Source: M3007 sp044350425 (GTDB taxonomy: Bacteria > Bacteroidota > Bacteroidia > Chitinophagales > Saprospiraceae). Taken from it: a stretch of 14,037 bases of DNA. The notes below the pieces were generated by a model, which was given only the letters and a program-made list of their open reading frames with translations, made no database searches and was not told where the DNA came from. Of this stretch, positions 1 to 7,117 are shown in pieces. Where the stretch lies: positions 1-14,037 of the forward strand of contig JBILHS010000131.1 in the NCBI GenBank assembly GCA_044350425.1, given 5' to 3'. How positions within the stretch are numbered: position 1 is the first letter of the stretch; each line of letters starts with the position of its first letter. The position numbers and the translations under genes are program-made.

Positions 1-934
1 TATAATCCATAATATTATCAGCAATATCTAGGGAATTGTCTAGGGTACAGGTATTGCGTCCTATATTATTTACACATCCTCCAAAAAAAACTTCTTGTGG
101 GGGAGTATCATCAACAAAATCACCTTGTACTAAGCCCTCACTATCTGAATGACAGTGTGTCCATGTGTTCCCTGGGGGCAAGACTACCCCAATAGGAACA
201 AAAATATGTTGTAAGTTTAACCAATGCCCAATTTCATGGGCTAAAATACCATTTAAATTAGGTAATGCTGTTCCTGTTCTACCAACACATTCATTAACAA
301 CAACTACTCCATCATAATCAGGAGTTACACCTACACAAGAGACAGTTGGTGGATTCGTGAGATAATTAGACACAAAACACGGAGCATATGAGTATCCAAG
401 GAGATAGCCGCTTGAGGGATCTAATAAGCAATCACTTCCACTAGAGCCTGATATACATCTGACAACCCATATATTCAAATATCTGTCACTAGGCCAACGA
501 CTAAGGTTTTTTAATGCGAGATCATTACTTGCAGTGTAAGGACTTAGAGCATTGGTCAATGTAGACTGTATTCTATTTATTCCTCCAGTACAGTTGCCAT
601 TGGGGTCTTTATTAGCTAGAAAAAATTCAATCTCAGTATCTACCCCCGAATACGCTCCTCTAAATAGCTCATTCAAATAATTTATTCCATCAACTACTTG
701 CTCATCTGAAATATTTTCGGCACCGCCGTCATGAATAATATGAACAACAACTGGTATTTTAAAAACTCCACCCAATGGTGGATTAGACGGCAAGCCCAAT
801 GGATCTACTGGAAGGCTACTTGGTGGTGGAATCAAATTATCTGTTAAAAGCCCTGATTGTGAAAAAGAAACTGTTGAATAAAAAAGGGCTAATTGGAACC
901 AGAATAGTTGAATTAAGAAAACTAGATTCTTCAT
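1..934 (-). CDS. Secreted M43-family (cytophagalysin/pappalysin-like) zinc metalloprotease, 3' end outside window
   Basis: The gene reads leftward from an ATG at 934-932 and stays open for 311 codons to the window edge, so only the C-terminal part is missing. Residues 1 to about 26 form a signal peptide (MKNLVFL, a hydrophobic core, then SFSQS). A Pro-rich linker follows, then IPVVVHIIHDGG and a helix with ISDEQVVDGINYLNELFRG, which is the usual opening of Bacteroidota M43 catalytic domains. The zinc site is HEIGHWLNLQH (His233, Glu234, His237, His243), matching HExxHxxGxxH-type metzincins apart from Asn at the Gly position. DFVDDTP and the Met-turn NIMDY (Met309) follow in the expected order. 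Established knowledge: M43 enzymes are secreted endopeptidases that often carry C-terminal adhesion or T9SS domains; whether this one does lies outside the window. It is divergent from the plus-strand genes to its right. The family call is secure; the substrate is unknown. Confidence 0.93.
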   Translation of the reverse strand, partial: MKNLVFLIQLFWFQLALFYSTVSFSQSGLLTDNLIPPPSSLPVDPLGLPSNPPLGGVFKIPVVVHIIHDGGAENISDEQVVDGINYLNELFRGAYSGVDTEIEFFLANKDPNGNCTGGINRIQSTLTNALSPYTASNDLALKNLSRWPSDRYLNIWVVRCISGSSGSDCLLDPSSGYLLGYSYAPCFVSNYLTNPPTVSCVGVTPDYDGVVVVNECVGRTGTALPNLNGILAHEIGHWLNLQHIFVPIGVVLPPGNTWTHCHSDSEGLVQGDFVDDTPPQEVFFGGCVNNIGRNTCTLDNSLDIADNIMDY

Positions 935-1192
935 GTTGAAAATATTGGTTGGTTACAAGTTAAAGGTTAAACACTGCCAGTCGTTACCAACTAACAAAAA
1001 CTTTTCACAAAACTGCTGCAGGTAAGGGAGGTTGAAGAGATTAAAAAAGACGAAATAAAAACGGTAGGCCTAATAATTTGCTCACATTCATGAATAAGGA
1101 AGTTTCCAAGCAAATCTCTTACAAAAATATCAAACTAAATCCAGACCACAAAATAACACAAAGAAATTTAACATTCGGCGGATTCAAGTTTC

Positions 1193-1255
1193 CTGCCGCG
1201 CGTGGTGTCCCTTTTGGTATCATGGACATTTGCCGCCGCCCTGGGTCTTTTGACC
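1193..1255 (+). repeat. Degenerate copy (copy C) of a hairpin-containing repeat
   Basis: Starting from CTGCCGCGCGTGGTGT and ending at GGGTCTTTTGACC, this stretch resembles copy A at 1624-1703. Shared blocks are CTGCC-CG, GGTGT-CCC, a GG-A-T stretch, GCCGC and GGGTCTTT(T)GACC. The poly-T loop is shorter here (4 instead of 7) and the right arm of the stem (the CAGCGCCAC side) is missing. It lies in an otherwise gene-free interval (935-1314) in which I see no convincing coding sequence. Confidence 0.5.
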
Positions 1256-1314
1256 TACACATTAAATTCCTTGATTATCAACAACATCTTTTGCTTTGAG
1301 GTTAAAAAGCACAG

Positions 1315-1710
1315 ATGTATTTCAAATATACCCTTGGTCATCGGAAATTGAATCAAACCTGTTTTGAGCTAATTGAGCGAGTTAGCAATCGCCTGAGTAT
1401 AGACTGGGTTTCTGCTGTATTTATTAATGTTGAGAATGAGATGTGCGGGCTTGAATGGGGGCGATTGTATGAAGAGTACCACAAAAAGGCATACGACCCC
1501 AAAAATGTTTCTGCTGAGGTAAGGAAGCTTTATGGCGACCCATATGTAAAAAATCGCAGAGGAGTTTTTGAGGATAGACTTGGAGGTCTGGTTGATAGAA
1601 AGTTACTGGAGATACGTGTTTTTCTGCCCCGTCAGGTGTTCCCCAAAGCATACCAAGGCACCTCACTCGCCGCGCTAGGGTCTTTTTTTGACCCAGCGCC
1701 ACTTCCGTGA
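1315..1710 (+). pseudogene. Remnant of a DUF262/HNH (GmrSD-like) endonuclease gene, truncated at both ends
   Basis: The 131-codon frame contains LEWGRLYEEYHKKAYDPKN, then EVRKLYGDPYVKNRRGVFE, then DRKLLEIRVF. From memory of the family, this run matches the segment just before the HNH zinc-finger nuclease motif in Bacteroidota DUF262/HNH proteins (for example VKxLYADPYVKNKRGVFEYxLGG-TDxKLLEIRVF). The expected continuation, with CPLC and the DHI/NCQxLC HNH motif, is absent. After IRVF the translation enters the hairpin repeat that starts near 1624 (copy A) and ends within 30 codons. The N-terminal DUF262 DGQQR NTPase-like part is also missing, and an in-frame stop lies at 1303-1305. Established knowledge: GmrSD-type proteins restrict modified phage DNA. 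This copy cannot be functional. The family assignment rests on motif recall, so confidence is moderate. Confidence 0.55.
1624..1703 (+). repeat. Hairpin repeat, copy A
   Basis: The 36-bp core at 1668-1703 can fold as GCGC(ta)GGGTC, a seven-T loop, then GACCC(a)GCGC. It is 35/36 identical to the reverse complement of 1846-1881 (copy B). The upstream 40 bp (from CTGCCCCGTCAGGTGTTCCCC) instead resemble copy C. The left edge coincides with the point where similarity to the nuclease family stops, so it probably inserted into that gene. There is no transposase nearby. It could be a MITE- or REP-like element, or a mobile bidirectional terminator. Confidence 0.65.
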
Positions 1711-1845
1711 GCACCAAAGCAAATGTACTACTCAAACGTTAGTGACCTTACGAATATAATGTTTCCGGCCAACAAAACAAAAATCGCTAACAGATGGAAC
1801 CAAGACACTCCAGTAGGTTTGTTCCTCAGCTTGGATCCCTGCTGG

Positions 1846-1881
1846 AGTGGCGCTGGGTCAAAAAAAGACCCTGGCGCGGCG
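1846..1881 (-). repeat. Hairpin repeat, copy B, inverted relative to copy A
   Basis: The core reads AGTGGCGCTGGGTC, seven A, then GACCCTGGCGCGGCG on the plus strand. One base differs from the reverse complement of copy A. The pair encloses 142 bp (1704-1845) in which I see no gene. The element lies about 90 bp upstream of the ATPase start and could act as a terminator for transcription entering from the left; its loop would give a T-run only when read leftward. Confidence 0.7.
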
Positions 1882-1970
1882 GGAAAAACCTATGACATAG
1901 TTTTAGAATCAATCCCCTGGACCATTTCCATTGTAAAATTGCCCTGGATGGACAAACGAATCGATATCGA

Positions 1971-3335
1971 ATGGAAAAAGAACTTCTGATACAAAATACG
2001 ACCACGCTGGAGCGCGAAATGAAATGGCTCGGTGAAGTGTTGCACGCACGTATGCAACTTCATTTCCACCAGGAATGTCCCTATCAGAACATCCTGGAAG
2101 TCCCTGCACCCGACCTTACGGCCGATGGCTCCATTTTTGCCAAAATTGTACAGCACTATTCCATGAGTCTGCAAGAACGTTTGGTTTTATTGCTGGCATT
2201 GGCGCCTCACATGCGCCCCCAGGTACTAAATCCCCTTTTTATGAAAAACACGCTTTACGACCGTGCACATCTTGAGTTTGGCGGTATCGTGGGGCAGCAG
2301 CACAACGACTTTCTTCCGACAGGCGAGACCGCCCTGTTTTTATTGGCCGGGGATGACCTGCTGGAGCATTCTGCATGGTTGGTACTCTTTGATGAATCAC
2401 ATTATTTTTCCCGGCACAACATCCTCCGACTGGATTCTGCTCAACCAAGAGAACCCTATTTGAGTGGGGCATTGACCATTAGTCAGGAGTATTTATCCTA
2501 CTTTATAGATTCGTCGGCGCAATACAAGCCGAAATACGGGGCACAGTTTCCTGCAAAACGTATCACCACACCTTTGGAGTGGACGGATCTGGTGCTTGAC
2601 AACCAGGCCATGGAAGAAATAGAAGAAGTCTTTGTCTGGCTGGAACATCACACTACCCTCCTGCACGACTGGAACCTGGAAAGGGTGCTCAAGCGAGGCT
2701 ATCGCGCCCTTTTTTACGGTCCCCCGGGCACTGGCAAAACCATGGCCGCTGCCTTGCTTGGAAAAAGATCGGGCCGTGAGGTGTACAGAATTGATTTGTC
2801 GCAGGTGGTTTCCAAATACATCGGCGAAACCGAAAAGAACCTAGGTAACATCTTCGACATGGCCGAAAACAGCAATTGGATCCTGTTTTTTGACGAGGCC
2901 GATGCGCTTTTTGGCAAACGTACCACGACCAAGGACGCCAAAGACCGTTATGCGAATCAGGAGGTGGCGTATTTTCTGCAGCGGATTGAAGATTTTCCAG
3001 GTTTAGCCATAGTGGCTACCAATTTAAAGGACAGTATCGACGAGGCCTTTACACGGCGTTTTCAAACGATGGTGTACTTTCAAAGGCCCGACCCGGAGAA
3101 ACGGCTTCGGCTTTGGCGCAACGCCTTTTCGGACGCAATACAAGTATCCCCTGATATCAATTGGGAAGATATTGCACAGAACTACGAATTATGCGGTGGC
3201 GAAATTATCAACGTTTTACAGTATAGCGCTTTGGCGGCGGTGGGGCGAAATCCGCCCATGGTGACGCAGCAGGATGTACTGCAGGGAATATTGAAGGAAT
3301 TGAGGAAACTGGGGAAGACGGTGGGGGATAGATGA
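1971..3335 (+). CDS. AAA+ ATPase of the extracellular contractile injection system (Afp15/Pvc15-like) type
   Basis: The 454-aa protein has an N-terminal region of about 220 residues typical of this subfamily (LQERLVLLLALAPHMRPQ, LEFGGIVG, FLPTGETALFLLAGDD, LSGALTISQEYLSYF). A single AAA+ module follows: Walker A GPPGTGKT at 250-257, pore-loop region VVSKYIGETEKN, Walker B ILFFDEAD with Asp308/Glu309, sensor-1 Asn351 (VATN) and arginine fingers Arg362-Arg363 (TRRF). All catalytic residues are present, so the enzyme should be active. From memory, close relatives of this length sit in Bacteroidota contractile injection clusters, where the ATPase is thought to help assemble or recycle particles. 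Here no sheath, tube, baseplate or spike gene is visible, so the role is inferred. Upstream is a repeat-filled region; downstream is a palindromic terminator, so it is probably monocistronic. The start at 1971 is the first in-frame ATG; no clear Shine-Dalgarno is seen. Confidence 0.9.
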   Translation: MEKELLIQNTTTLEREMKWLGEVLHARMQLHFHQECPYQNILEVPAPDLTADGSIFAKIVQHYSMSLQERLVLLLALAPHMRPQVLNPLFMKNTLYDRAHLEFGGIVGQQHNDFLPTGETALFLLAGDDLLEHSAWLVLFDESHYFSRHNILRLDSAQPREPYLSGALTISQEYLSYFIDSSAQYKPKYGAQFPAKRITTPLEWTDLVLDNQAMEEIEEVFVWLEHHTTLLHDWNLERVLKRGYRALFYGPPGTGKTMAAALLGKRSGREVYRIDLSQVVSKYIGETEKNLGNIFDMAENSNWILFFDEADALFGKRTTTKDAKDRYANQEVAYFLQRIEDFPGLAIVATNLKDSIDEAFTRRFQTMVYFQRPDPEKRLRLWRNAFSDAIQVSPDINWEDIAQNYELCGGEIINVLQYSALAAVGRNPPMVTQQDVLQGILKELRKLGKTVGDR

Positions 3336-3388
3336 GGACCACAGGCGCGGGGGCAGGGGGCAAATAATACGCTGACTTATTGCGATTG

Positions 3389-3421
3389 AAACCTATAAGG
3401 TTTTTAAAACCTTATAGGTTT
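3389..3421. terminator. Perfect 16-bp palindromic stem, terminator between convergent genes
   Basis: AAACCTATAAGGTTTT (3389-3404), one T, then its exact reverse complement (3406-3421), followed by TCG on the plus strand. It lies between the 3' ends of the ATPase gene and the convergent helical-repeat gene, where a bidirectional terminator is expected. The T-tract is short in both directions. The extreme symmetry is also compatible with a dispersed Bacteroidota intergenic palindrome. Confidence 0.75.
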
Positions 3422-3518
3422 TCGTCTAATTCAAAATTAATTATCGAAACAAACACGAAACCCGGTCTTTTGAGACACCCTCTTGTACTCAAAATTTCAA
3501 GCGTCTGCCCTACGCTAA

Positions 3519-5075
3519 CTAACCCCTCGTAGGTATGCGTTGGCCAAATGGCAGCTCCATTTTTTGTCCCCAGCGCCGGTTAAGTTGAGTCGCAATGGCC
3601 TGCACCAGTTGTTCATAAGGCACAATTTCCAGTTCATGGGCCTGGTTGCTGAGTTGGAGGGGTGCTGCCCGCATTTCGGCCAGGTATGGCTCGGCTTTTT
3701 CCAGGAATTTGTTGCGGTCATAATTGTATTTGGATAGAATGGCGAGGATCTTGATGAAGAGCTGCGAGCGGTGGGTATCCTCGTTGTTGCGCAGATAACG
3801 TTCACGGTATTTTTCGAGGGCTGCGATACGGTCCCAGAGTTCGTCCTCCTTTCCTTCCACAAAATCCAGCAGCACCTCCGCGGCGAGAATGGCGATATTC
3901 ATGCCCATCTTATCGTGCGAAAAACCCTTGATGTCGTTGCGGAATTTGCTGCTTTTCATCTTGGGCACCATGCCTTCCGGGAGCTCTGTATTGGTTAGTT
4001 TTTGCATGATGTAGAGATAGGCGCCCAGGATGTGCCAGGTTTCGCGTTTTACATCGCGTATTACGTTGAATCGTTTATGTTTGGTAGCAGTTGCGTATAG
4101 ATGCGCAGCCTCCGTGTAGTCTTGTTCGTGCATCCGGAGATAAAACCCAAGTTCAAGTGTGTTGAACCAGTTTATACTTCCAATAAATGCTAGATTTAGT
4201 GCTTCAGTCAAAACCCTTCCTCCTCTTTTATATTGGTTAAGATAAAAGCAATTTGCGATTTCTAAGTAATAAAAAATATGAAGTGTGCCATTACAAGCAT
4301 AAGGCCTGGCACTGAAAAAATCAATTGCTTCATTATGCACTTCAGATGCATTAAGGTATTGGGTATCAATAGTATACCGATAAGATTTTAGATTATAATA
4401 GCAAAGGTGAAAAGTATGAGATGAAGCAATTTTTACAAATGGCTCAAGCTCAGCTAAATACTGTTGTGCAAGTGCTGCATTTTCTTTTCTCAAGCCCTTT
4501 TTCTTAGCAATGAGCACCTTAATTTTATCGAGATAAAACTGTGCCTTTTCCTCCAATTGGCGCCACTTACTGTGTTCTTCATAAAGCCGAAAATAATATT
4601 CAAGTTCTTTAAAGTCGTCACTAGCAATTGAAACAAATTCAATAAGCACCTTCGACGCTTCTACAACAAACTCCGGCCTGGAAAAGTGCTCCCCGATTTT
4701 CAGCAATTCTTCAGCCACTTTTTTACTTGCATTTTTACATGCTAGCGGGCCTAATGATCTAGCTATTGCCATTAACTGAAATCCTCTTATACGATTGTGA
4801 TTAAGATCGTCTAAAACCTGTTTTTCAAAACCAATCTGCAATGTCATTTGCTCTAAGCAGCGTAAGAGCTCCTTGGCCACCTGTCTGAACTTGGTGCGTT
4901 CACCCACTTTGGCCTTTTCAATGGCCTCGGCCTCTGTTCGAAATTTATTGGCCTGCACAGCATGGAAAAGTCTGAGTACATCTCGATTGTGCTGAGAAAA
5001 GAAATTAAGCAGGTCTTCATGATTGGGTAGGGTCTGTTCGGCCAGCGAAACCAGTTCTGTAAGTTCTTTGATCAT
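3519..5075 (-). CDS. Cytoplasmic alpha-helical (TPR-like) repeat protein, function unknown
   Basis: The 518-aa protein starts at MIKELTELVSLAEQTLPNHEDLLNFF and has no signal peptide or membrane segment. It is almost wholly alpha-helical by composition, with many helix pairs that look like a tetratricopeptide-type solenoid (for example LEIANCFYLNQYKRGGRVLTEALNLA and LGFYLRMHEQDYTEAAHLYATATKHKR). The C-terminal third includes DKMGMNIAILAAEVLLDFVEGKEDELWDRIAALEKYRERYL, and the protein ends in FGQRIPTRG. I do not recognise a named family. Such solenoids generally act as protein-binding scaffolds; that is inference. GC drops to roughly 35% across about 4150-4850 but is near 50% or higher at both gene ends, so the gene may be a recombinant of divergent paralogs. 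It is convergent with the ATPase and has no obvious operon partner. Confidence 0.88.
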   Translation of the reverse strand: MIKELTELVSLAEQTLPNHEDLLNFFSQHNRDVLRLFHAVQANKFRTEAEAIEKAKVGERTKFRQVAKELLRCLEQMTLQIGFEKQVLDDLNHNRIRGFQLMAIARSLGPLACKNASKKVAEELLKIGEHFSRPEFVVEASKVLIEFVSIASDDFKELEYYFRLYEEHSKWRQLEEKAQFYLDKIKVLIAKKKGLRKENAALAQQYLAELEPFVKIASSHTFHLCYYNLKSYRYTIDTQYLNASEVHNEAIDFFSARPYACNGTLHIFYYLEIANCFYLNQYKRGGRVLTEALNLAFIGSINWFNTLELGFYLRMHEQDYTEAAHLYATATKHKRFNVIRDVKRETWHILGAYLYIMQKLTNTELPEGMVPKMKSSKFRNDIKGFSHDKMGMNIAILAAEVLLDFVEGKEDELWDRIAALEKYRERYLRNNEDTHRSQLFIKILAILSKYNYDRNKFLEKAEPYLAEMRAAPLQLSNQAHELEIVPYEQLVQAIATQLNRRWGQKMELPFGQRIPTRG

Positions 5076-5779
5076 AAGGACACAAAGGTTGAAAGTGAAG
5101 TCTTGATTAATGGTGTAAAAATCGCCTCAGCGCCCTCTAAAAATCTATAACACTTTTTCGAGGTTATTCCCGGGGATTTTACCCAATCTCCGCCCCTTGC
5201 TATCCAACCATGGAAGGTTTCATTCAAATTCGCTGAGCATCTTAAGCGGTTCCTAAAAATTAATGTGGTTCTTTTTTTTAGCTAAACAAGCGTTTTGCAT
5301 CGAAAAAGACGCTCATTTGTCTCAAATAAGCGCGCGAAGTCCTAAAAAAAAGCATTGCACCTTGCCTGAAAGCATTGCCCTTTTTAGATGCATCATTCCA
5401 TGTTCCAGGTACGTTCGAAAGCCCTCCCCCGGACTTTTTGGGCCTAAAAACCCTAAAAAACGATAACAGTTTTCAGGAGTTATTCCAGCCTTCTGAAGGC
5501 CCAAAAAGAGACAGCAATGGGCCAAAATCAATTGTTATGCGAACAGTTATCCACTCCACTTAGAACGAATATATATTTGATTATCAGGACTTTAATAGGT
5601 TTTTTAAACGACTATCTGTGGCCGGAAAAGTATTATTTCCATCCCCCAACTGTCGTAATCAGTGGTTTGGACAGCCTAGACTTTTGTATCGAAATCAAAT
5701 CAATATTCTTCATCTGCCAAAGCGTTCCTTAATTACAAAAACAGCACAGGAACCTCAGTAGCCAAAACACACCTTCATT
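5076..5779. other. Gene-free interval with a distant inverted repeat
   Basis: Short open frames here (up to about 70 codons) lack codon bias, conserved motifs or plausible starts, and I do not regard them as genes. The only structure found is an 11-bp perfect inverted repeat, CTTTTTGGGCC (5434-5444) and GGCCCAAAAAG (5498-5508), enclosing 53 bases. A nonamer, AAGCATTGC, occurs twice at 5350 and 5370. The interval is upstream of both flanking genes (divergent), so promoters for both should lie here. No convincing Bacteroidota TAnnTTTG box with correct spacing was found. Confidence 0.5.
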
Positions 5780-5917
5780 ATGACTCAAATTATTATCGCA
5801 CAACGCATCAACCCCGGAAGACTTACTTCAGATAAACAATGGGAACAACTATCCAATGAAGAGCAACAAACCTTCATAATCGAAACTGATACGACAATGC
5901 AGCAAAAGGAAGGATAA
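5780..5917 (+). CDS. Small 45-residue protein, unknown
   Basis: ATG at 5780 opens a 45-codon frame ending in TAA at 5915-5917. It begins MTQIIIAQRINPGRLTSDK and continues through a polar stretch with WEQLSNEEQQTF to QQKEG. The amino acid mix (Gln/Glu/Thr-rich, one Trp, several Ile) looks protein-like rather than random, and the frame fills a gap before the 6088 gene on the same strand with 170 bp between them. No signal peptide or membrane helix is visible. I do not recognise it. It could equally be a chance ORF; comparison with related genomes would decide. Confidence 0.4.
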   Translation: MTQIIIAQRINPGRLTSDKQWEQLSNEEQQTFIIETDTTMQQKEG

Positions 5918-6087
5918 ATTTCAGAATAGCGAACACTTCCTTCCCGCACAAAACAATAGCAATCAACCACTTACAAAACAAAGCGCCCCCTTTTTCCACC
6001 AAAAAAACCCAAAAAACCCTGCTCAACTGTCGGTACTCTCTTCCTTTCCACCCCTTCACCTTTGTCTCATCAGAAAAATAAAACATC

Positions 6088-6504
6088 ATGACACGCTTCG
6101 ACACACCCGCCTTAACCGGACCAATTAAAACACAAACCACACCAGCTGTTTGGGTCAAAACCCGACTGGAAGGTGCAGATCAATACAGCCTCACCATCCT
6201 TGAAAAAACAAGACAAACACAGCACAAATCTCCGGATGCCGGCTGTGCCTATGCCAAACTTTCACTGATGCAAAGCGGGGCGATCATGGCCTCCTTTCCG
6301 GTCATGGGCATGGTATCCGGCACGCTCCGGAGCATGCTCGGATCCGCCTGGTTTGAGCTGGCTTCACCCTTGAAACTCCCGGCTTTTTTATTCGGTCAGG
6401 ACATGGAAATTCCTGCCGGCCGCCACCCCATCGTATTTGTGCTGGAGAGCTGGGTGGTGCTTTTCAGACCGCTACATGCCCATGGCTATAATCAACCAGG
6501 ATAG
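6088..6504 (+). CDS. 138-aa protein of unknown function
   Basis: The frame starts MTRFDTPALTGPIKTQ at an ATG preceded by an A-rich stretch, with CACCTTTGTC about 30 bp upstream that only loosely resembles a Bacteroidota -7 box. Residues about 55-105 are moderately hydrophobic (AKLSLMQSGAIMASFP, VSGTLRSMLGSAWFELASPL), followed by LPAFLFGQDMEIPAGRHPIVFVLESWVVLFRP. No signal peptide, catalytic motif or known domain is recognised. GC is clearly higher than in the flanking sequence, and the stop codon is followed after one base by a long GC-rich stem-loop, both of which favour a real gene. It may belong with the small ORF at 5780. Function cannot be stated. Confidence 0.6.
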   Translation: MTRFDTPALTGPIKTQTTPAVWVKTRLEGADQYSLTILEKTRQTQHKSPDAGCAYAKLSLMQSGAIMASFPVMGMVSGTLRSMLGSAWFELASPLKLPAFLFGQDMEIPAGRHPIVFVLESWVVLFRPLHAHGYNQPG

Positions 6505-6505
6505 T

Positions 6506-6548
6506 CCCTTGTGTCGCTCGCGGGCTGATCCCGCGAGCCGACCAAGGG
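6506..6548 (+). terminator. 18-bp GC-rich stem-loop directly after the 6088-6504 gene
   Basis: CCCTTG, GTCG and CTCGCGGG on the left pair with CCCGCGAG, CGAC and CAAGGG on the right around a CTGAT loop, with single-base bulges at T6512 and C6538. The structure starts two bases after the TAG stop. There is no T-tract after it, so it may be a factor-assisted terminator or an mRNA 3'-end stabiliser rather than a classical intrinsic terminator. Confidence 0.6.
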
Positions 6549-6569
6549 CATCAGAACACGCTTCATCAG

Positions 6570-6681
6570 ACCAATCAACCAAATGGACCGCCCTTTGTAC
6601 CTGGCCCCTGTTTTGGGGCCAGGTTGGGGGCAGACCTCCATCCAAAGAAAACAAGCTTTCACAAACCAATCAACCCAATGG
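6570..6681 (+). repeat. Direct repeat pair flanking a hairpin
   Basis: ACCAATCAACCAAATGG (6570-6586) recurs as ACCAATCAACCCAATGG (6665-6681), 16/17 identical and 95 bp apart. Between them is a perfect hairpin, ACCTGGCCCC (6599-6608), loop TGTTTT, GGGGCCAGGT (6615-6624). GGGGCCAGG occurs once more just after the second repeat. The interval 6505-7117 contains no convincing gene. Confidence 0.5.
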
Positions 6682-6868
6682 AACACCGGGGCCAGGACTG
6701 CCGGACTATTGAAGATCAGACCTTAGACGCAGTTTGGTTCGTGCTTAATTTTTTCATTTATAAAGCACAGTCCAGGGTCAAAATCCAATAGGAACAGCAG
6801 TCCGCCCCGCTTTTTAAGATTTTCAGAAATCCGCTTTCGCCGAAATGGCAATAGCGCAAAACACTAAC

Positions 6869-6904
6869 CCTGCCAAGCCCCGGAATTTTCGGGACTATGG
6901 CAGG
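6869..6904. other. Two-part stem-loop in intergenic region
   Basis: CCTGCCA (6869-6875) pairs with TGGCAGG (6898-6904); inside, CCCG (6879-6882) pairs with CGGG (6890-6893). The right side is followed by AAAAAC, so it has no T-tail on the plus strand. This is a structured RNA or DNA element of unknown role in the long region ahead of the S8 protease gene. Confidence 0.4.
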
Positions 6905-7032
6905 AAAAACACCCGGGCCATACCAATTTCGCTTACCCGAAGGCTGTCCTCGGCTCTAAATGCCGCCACAGAACATTCAAACATGCCTTAACGCGCTCAG
7001 AAAATGGTATACCCAAACCAAATGGAGATCTC

Positions 7033-7096
7033 CGGAAAATCCAGATAAGAGTACGGACGCGGATGCCGAAAAGCGATCAGAGTAGGCAAAGGACAC
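7033..7096 (+). promoter_or_regulatory. Duplicated leader/operator element, copy 1 (before S8 protease)
   Basis: Beginning CGGAAAATCC and ending GGCAAAGGACAC, this 64-bp block matches the block at 8368-8433 at 57 of 64 aligned bases with one 2-base gap. It ends 21 bp before the protease start codon. It contains AGAGTA twice (7048-7053 and 7079-7084), exactly 31 bp apart, about three helical turns. CGC, TGCC, GCG and GGCA occur in the order needed for an H-type pseudoknot. It could be a regulator binding site or a structured mRNA leader. Confidence 0.6.
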
Positions 7097-7117
7097 GCTT
7101 TTAATTTTTTTAAAACA

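Noticed and set aside
1078..1299. 73-codon plus-strand frame
   Set aside because: Its second half is repeat copy C translated; the first half is Lys/Asn-rich AT-rich sequence with no recognisable motif.
1723..1989. 88-codon plus-strand frame before the ATPase
   Set aside because: It runs through hairpin repeat copy B, overlaps the ATPase start and shows no coding character.
5263..5732. Several overlapping 60-71 codon frames on both strands
   Set aside because: They overlap each other in different frames, have no motifs or signal peptides, and include the inverted repeat at 5434-5508; chance frames.
6437..6712. 91-codon plus-strand frame overlapping the end of the 6088 gene
   Set aside because: It is a frame-shifted shadow that reads through two hairpins and both copies of the 17-bp direct repeat.
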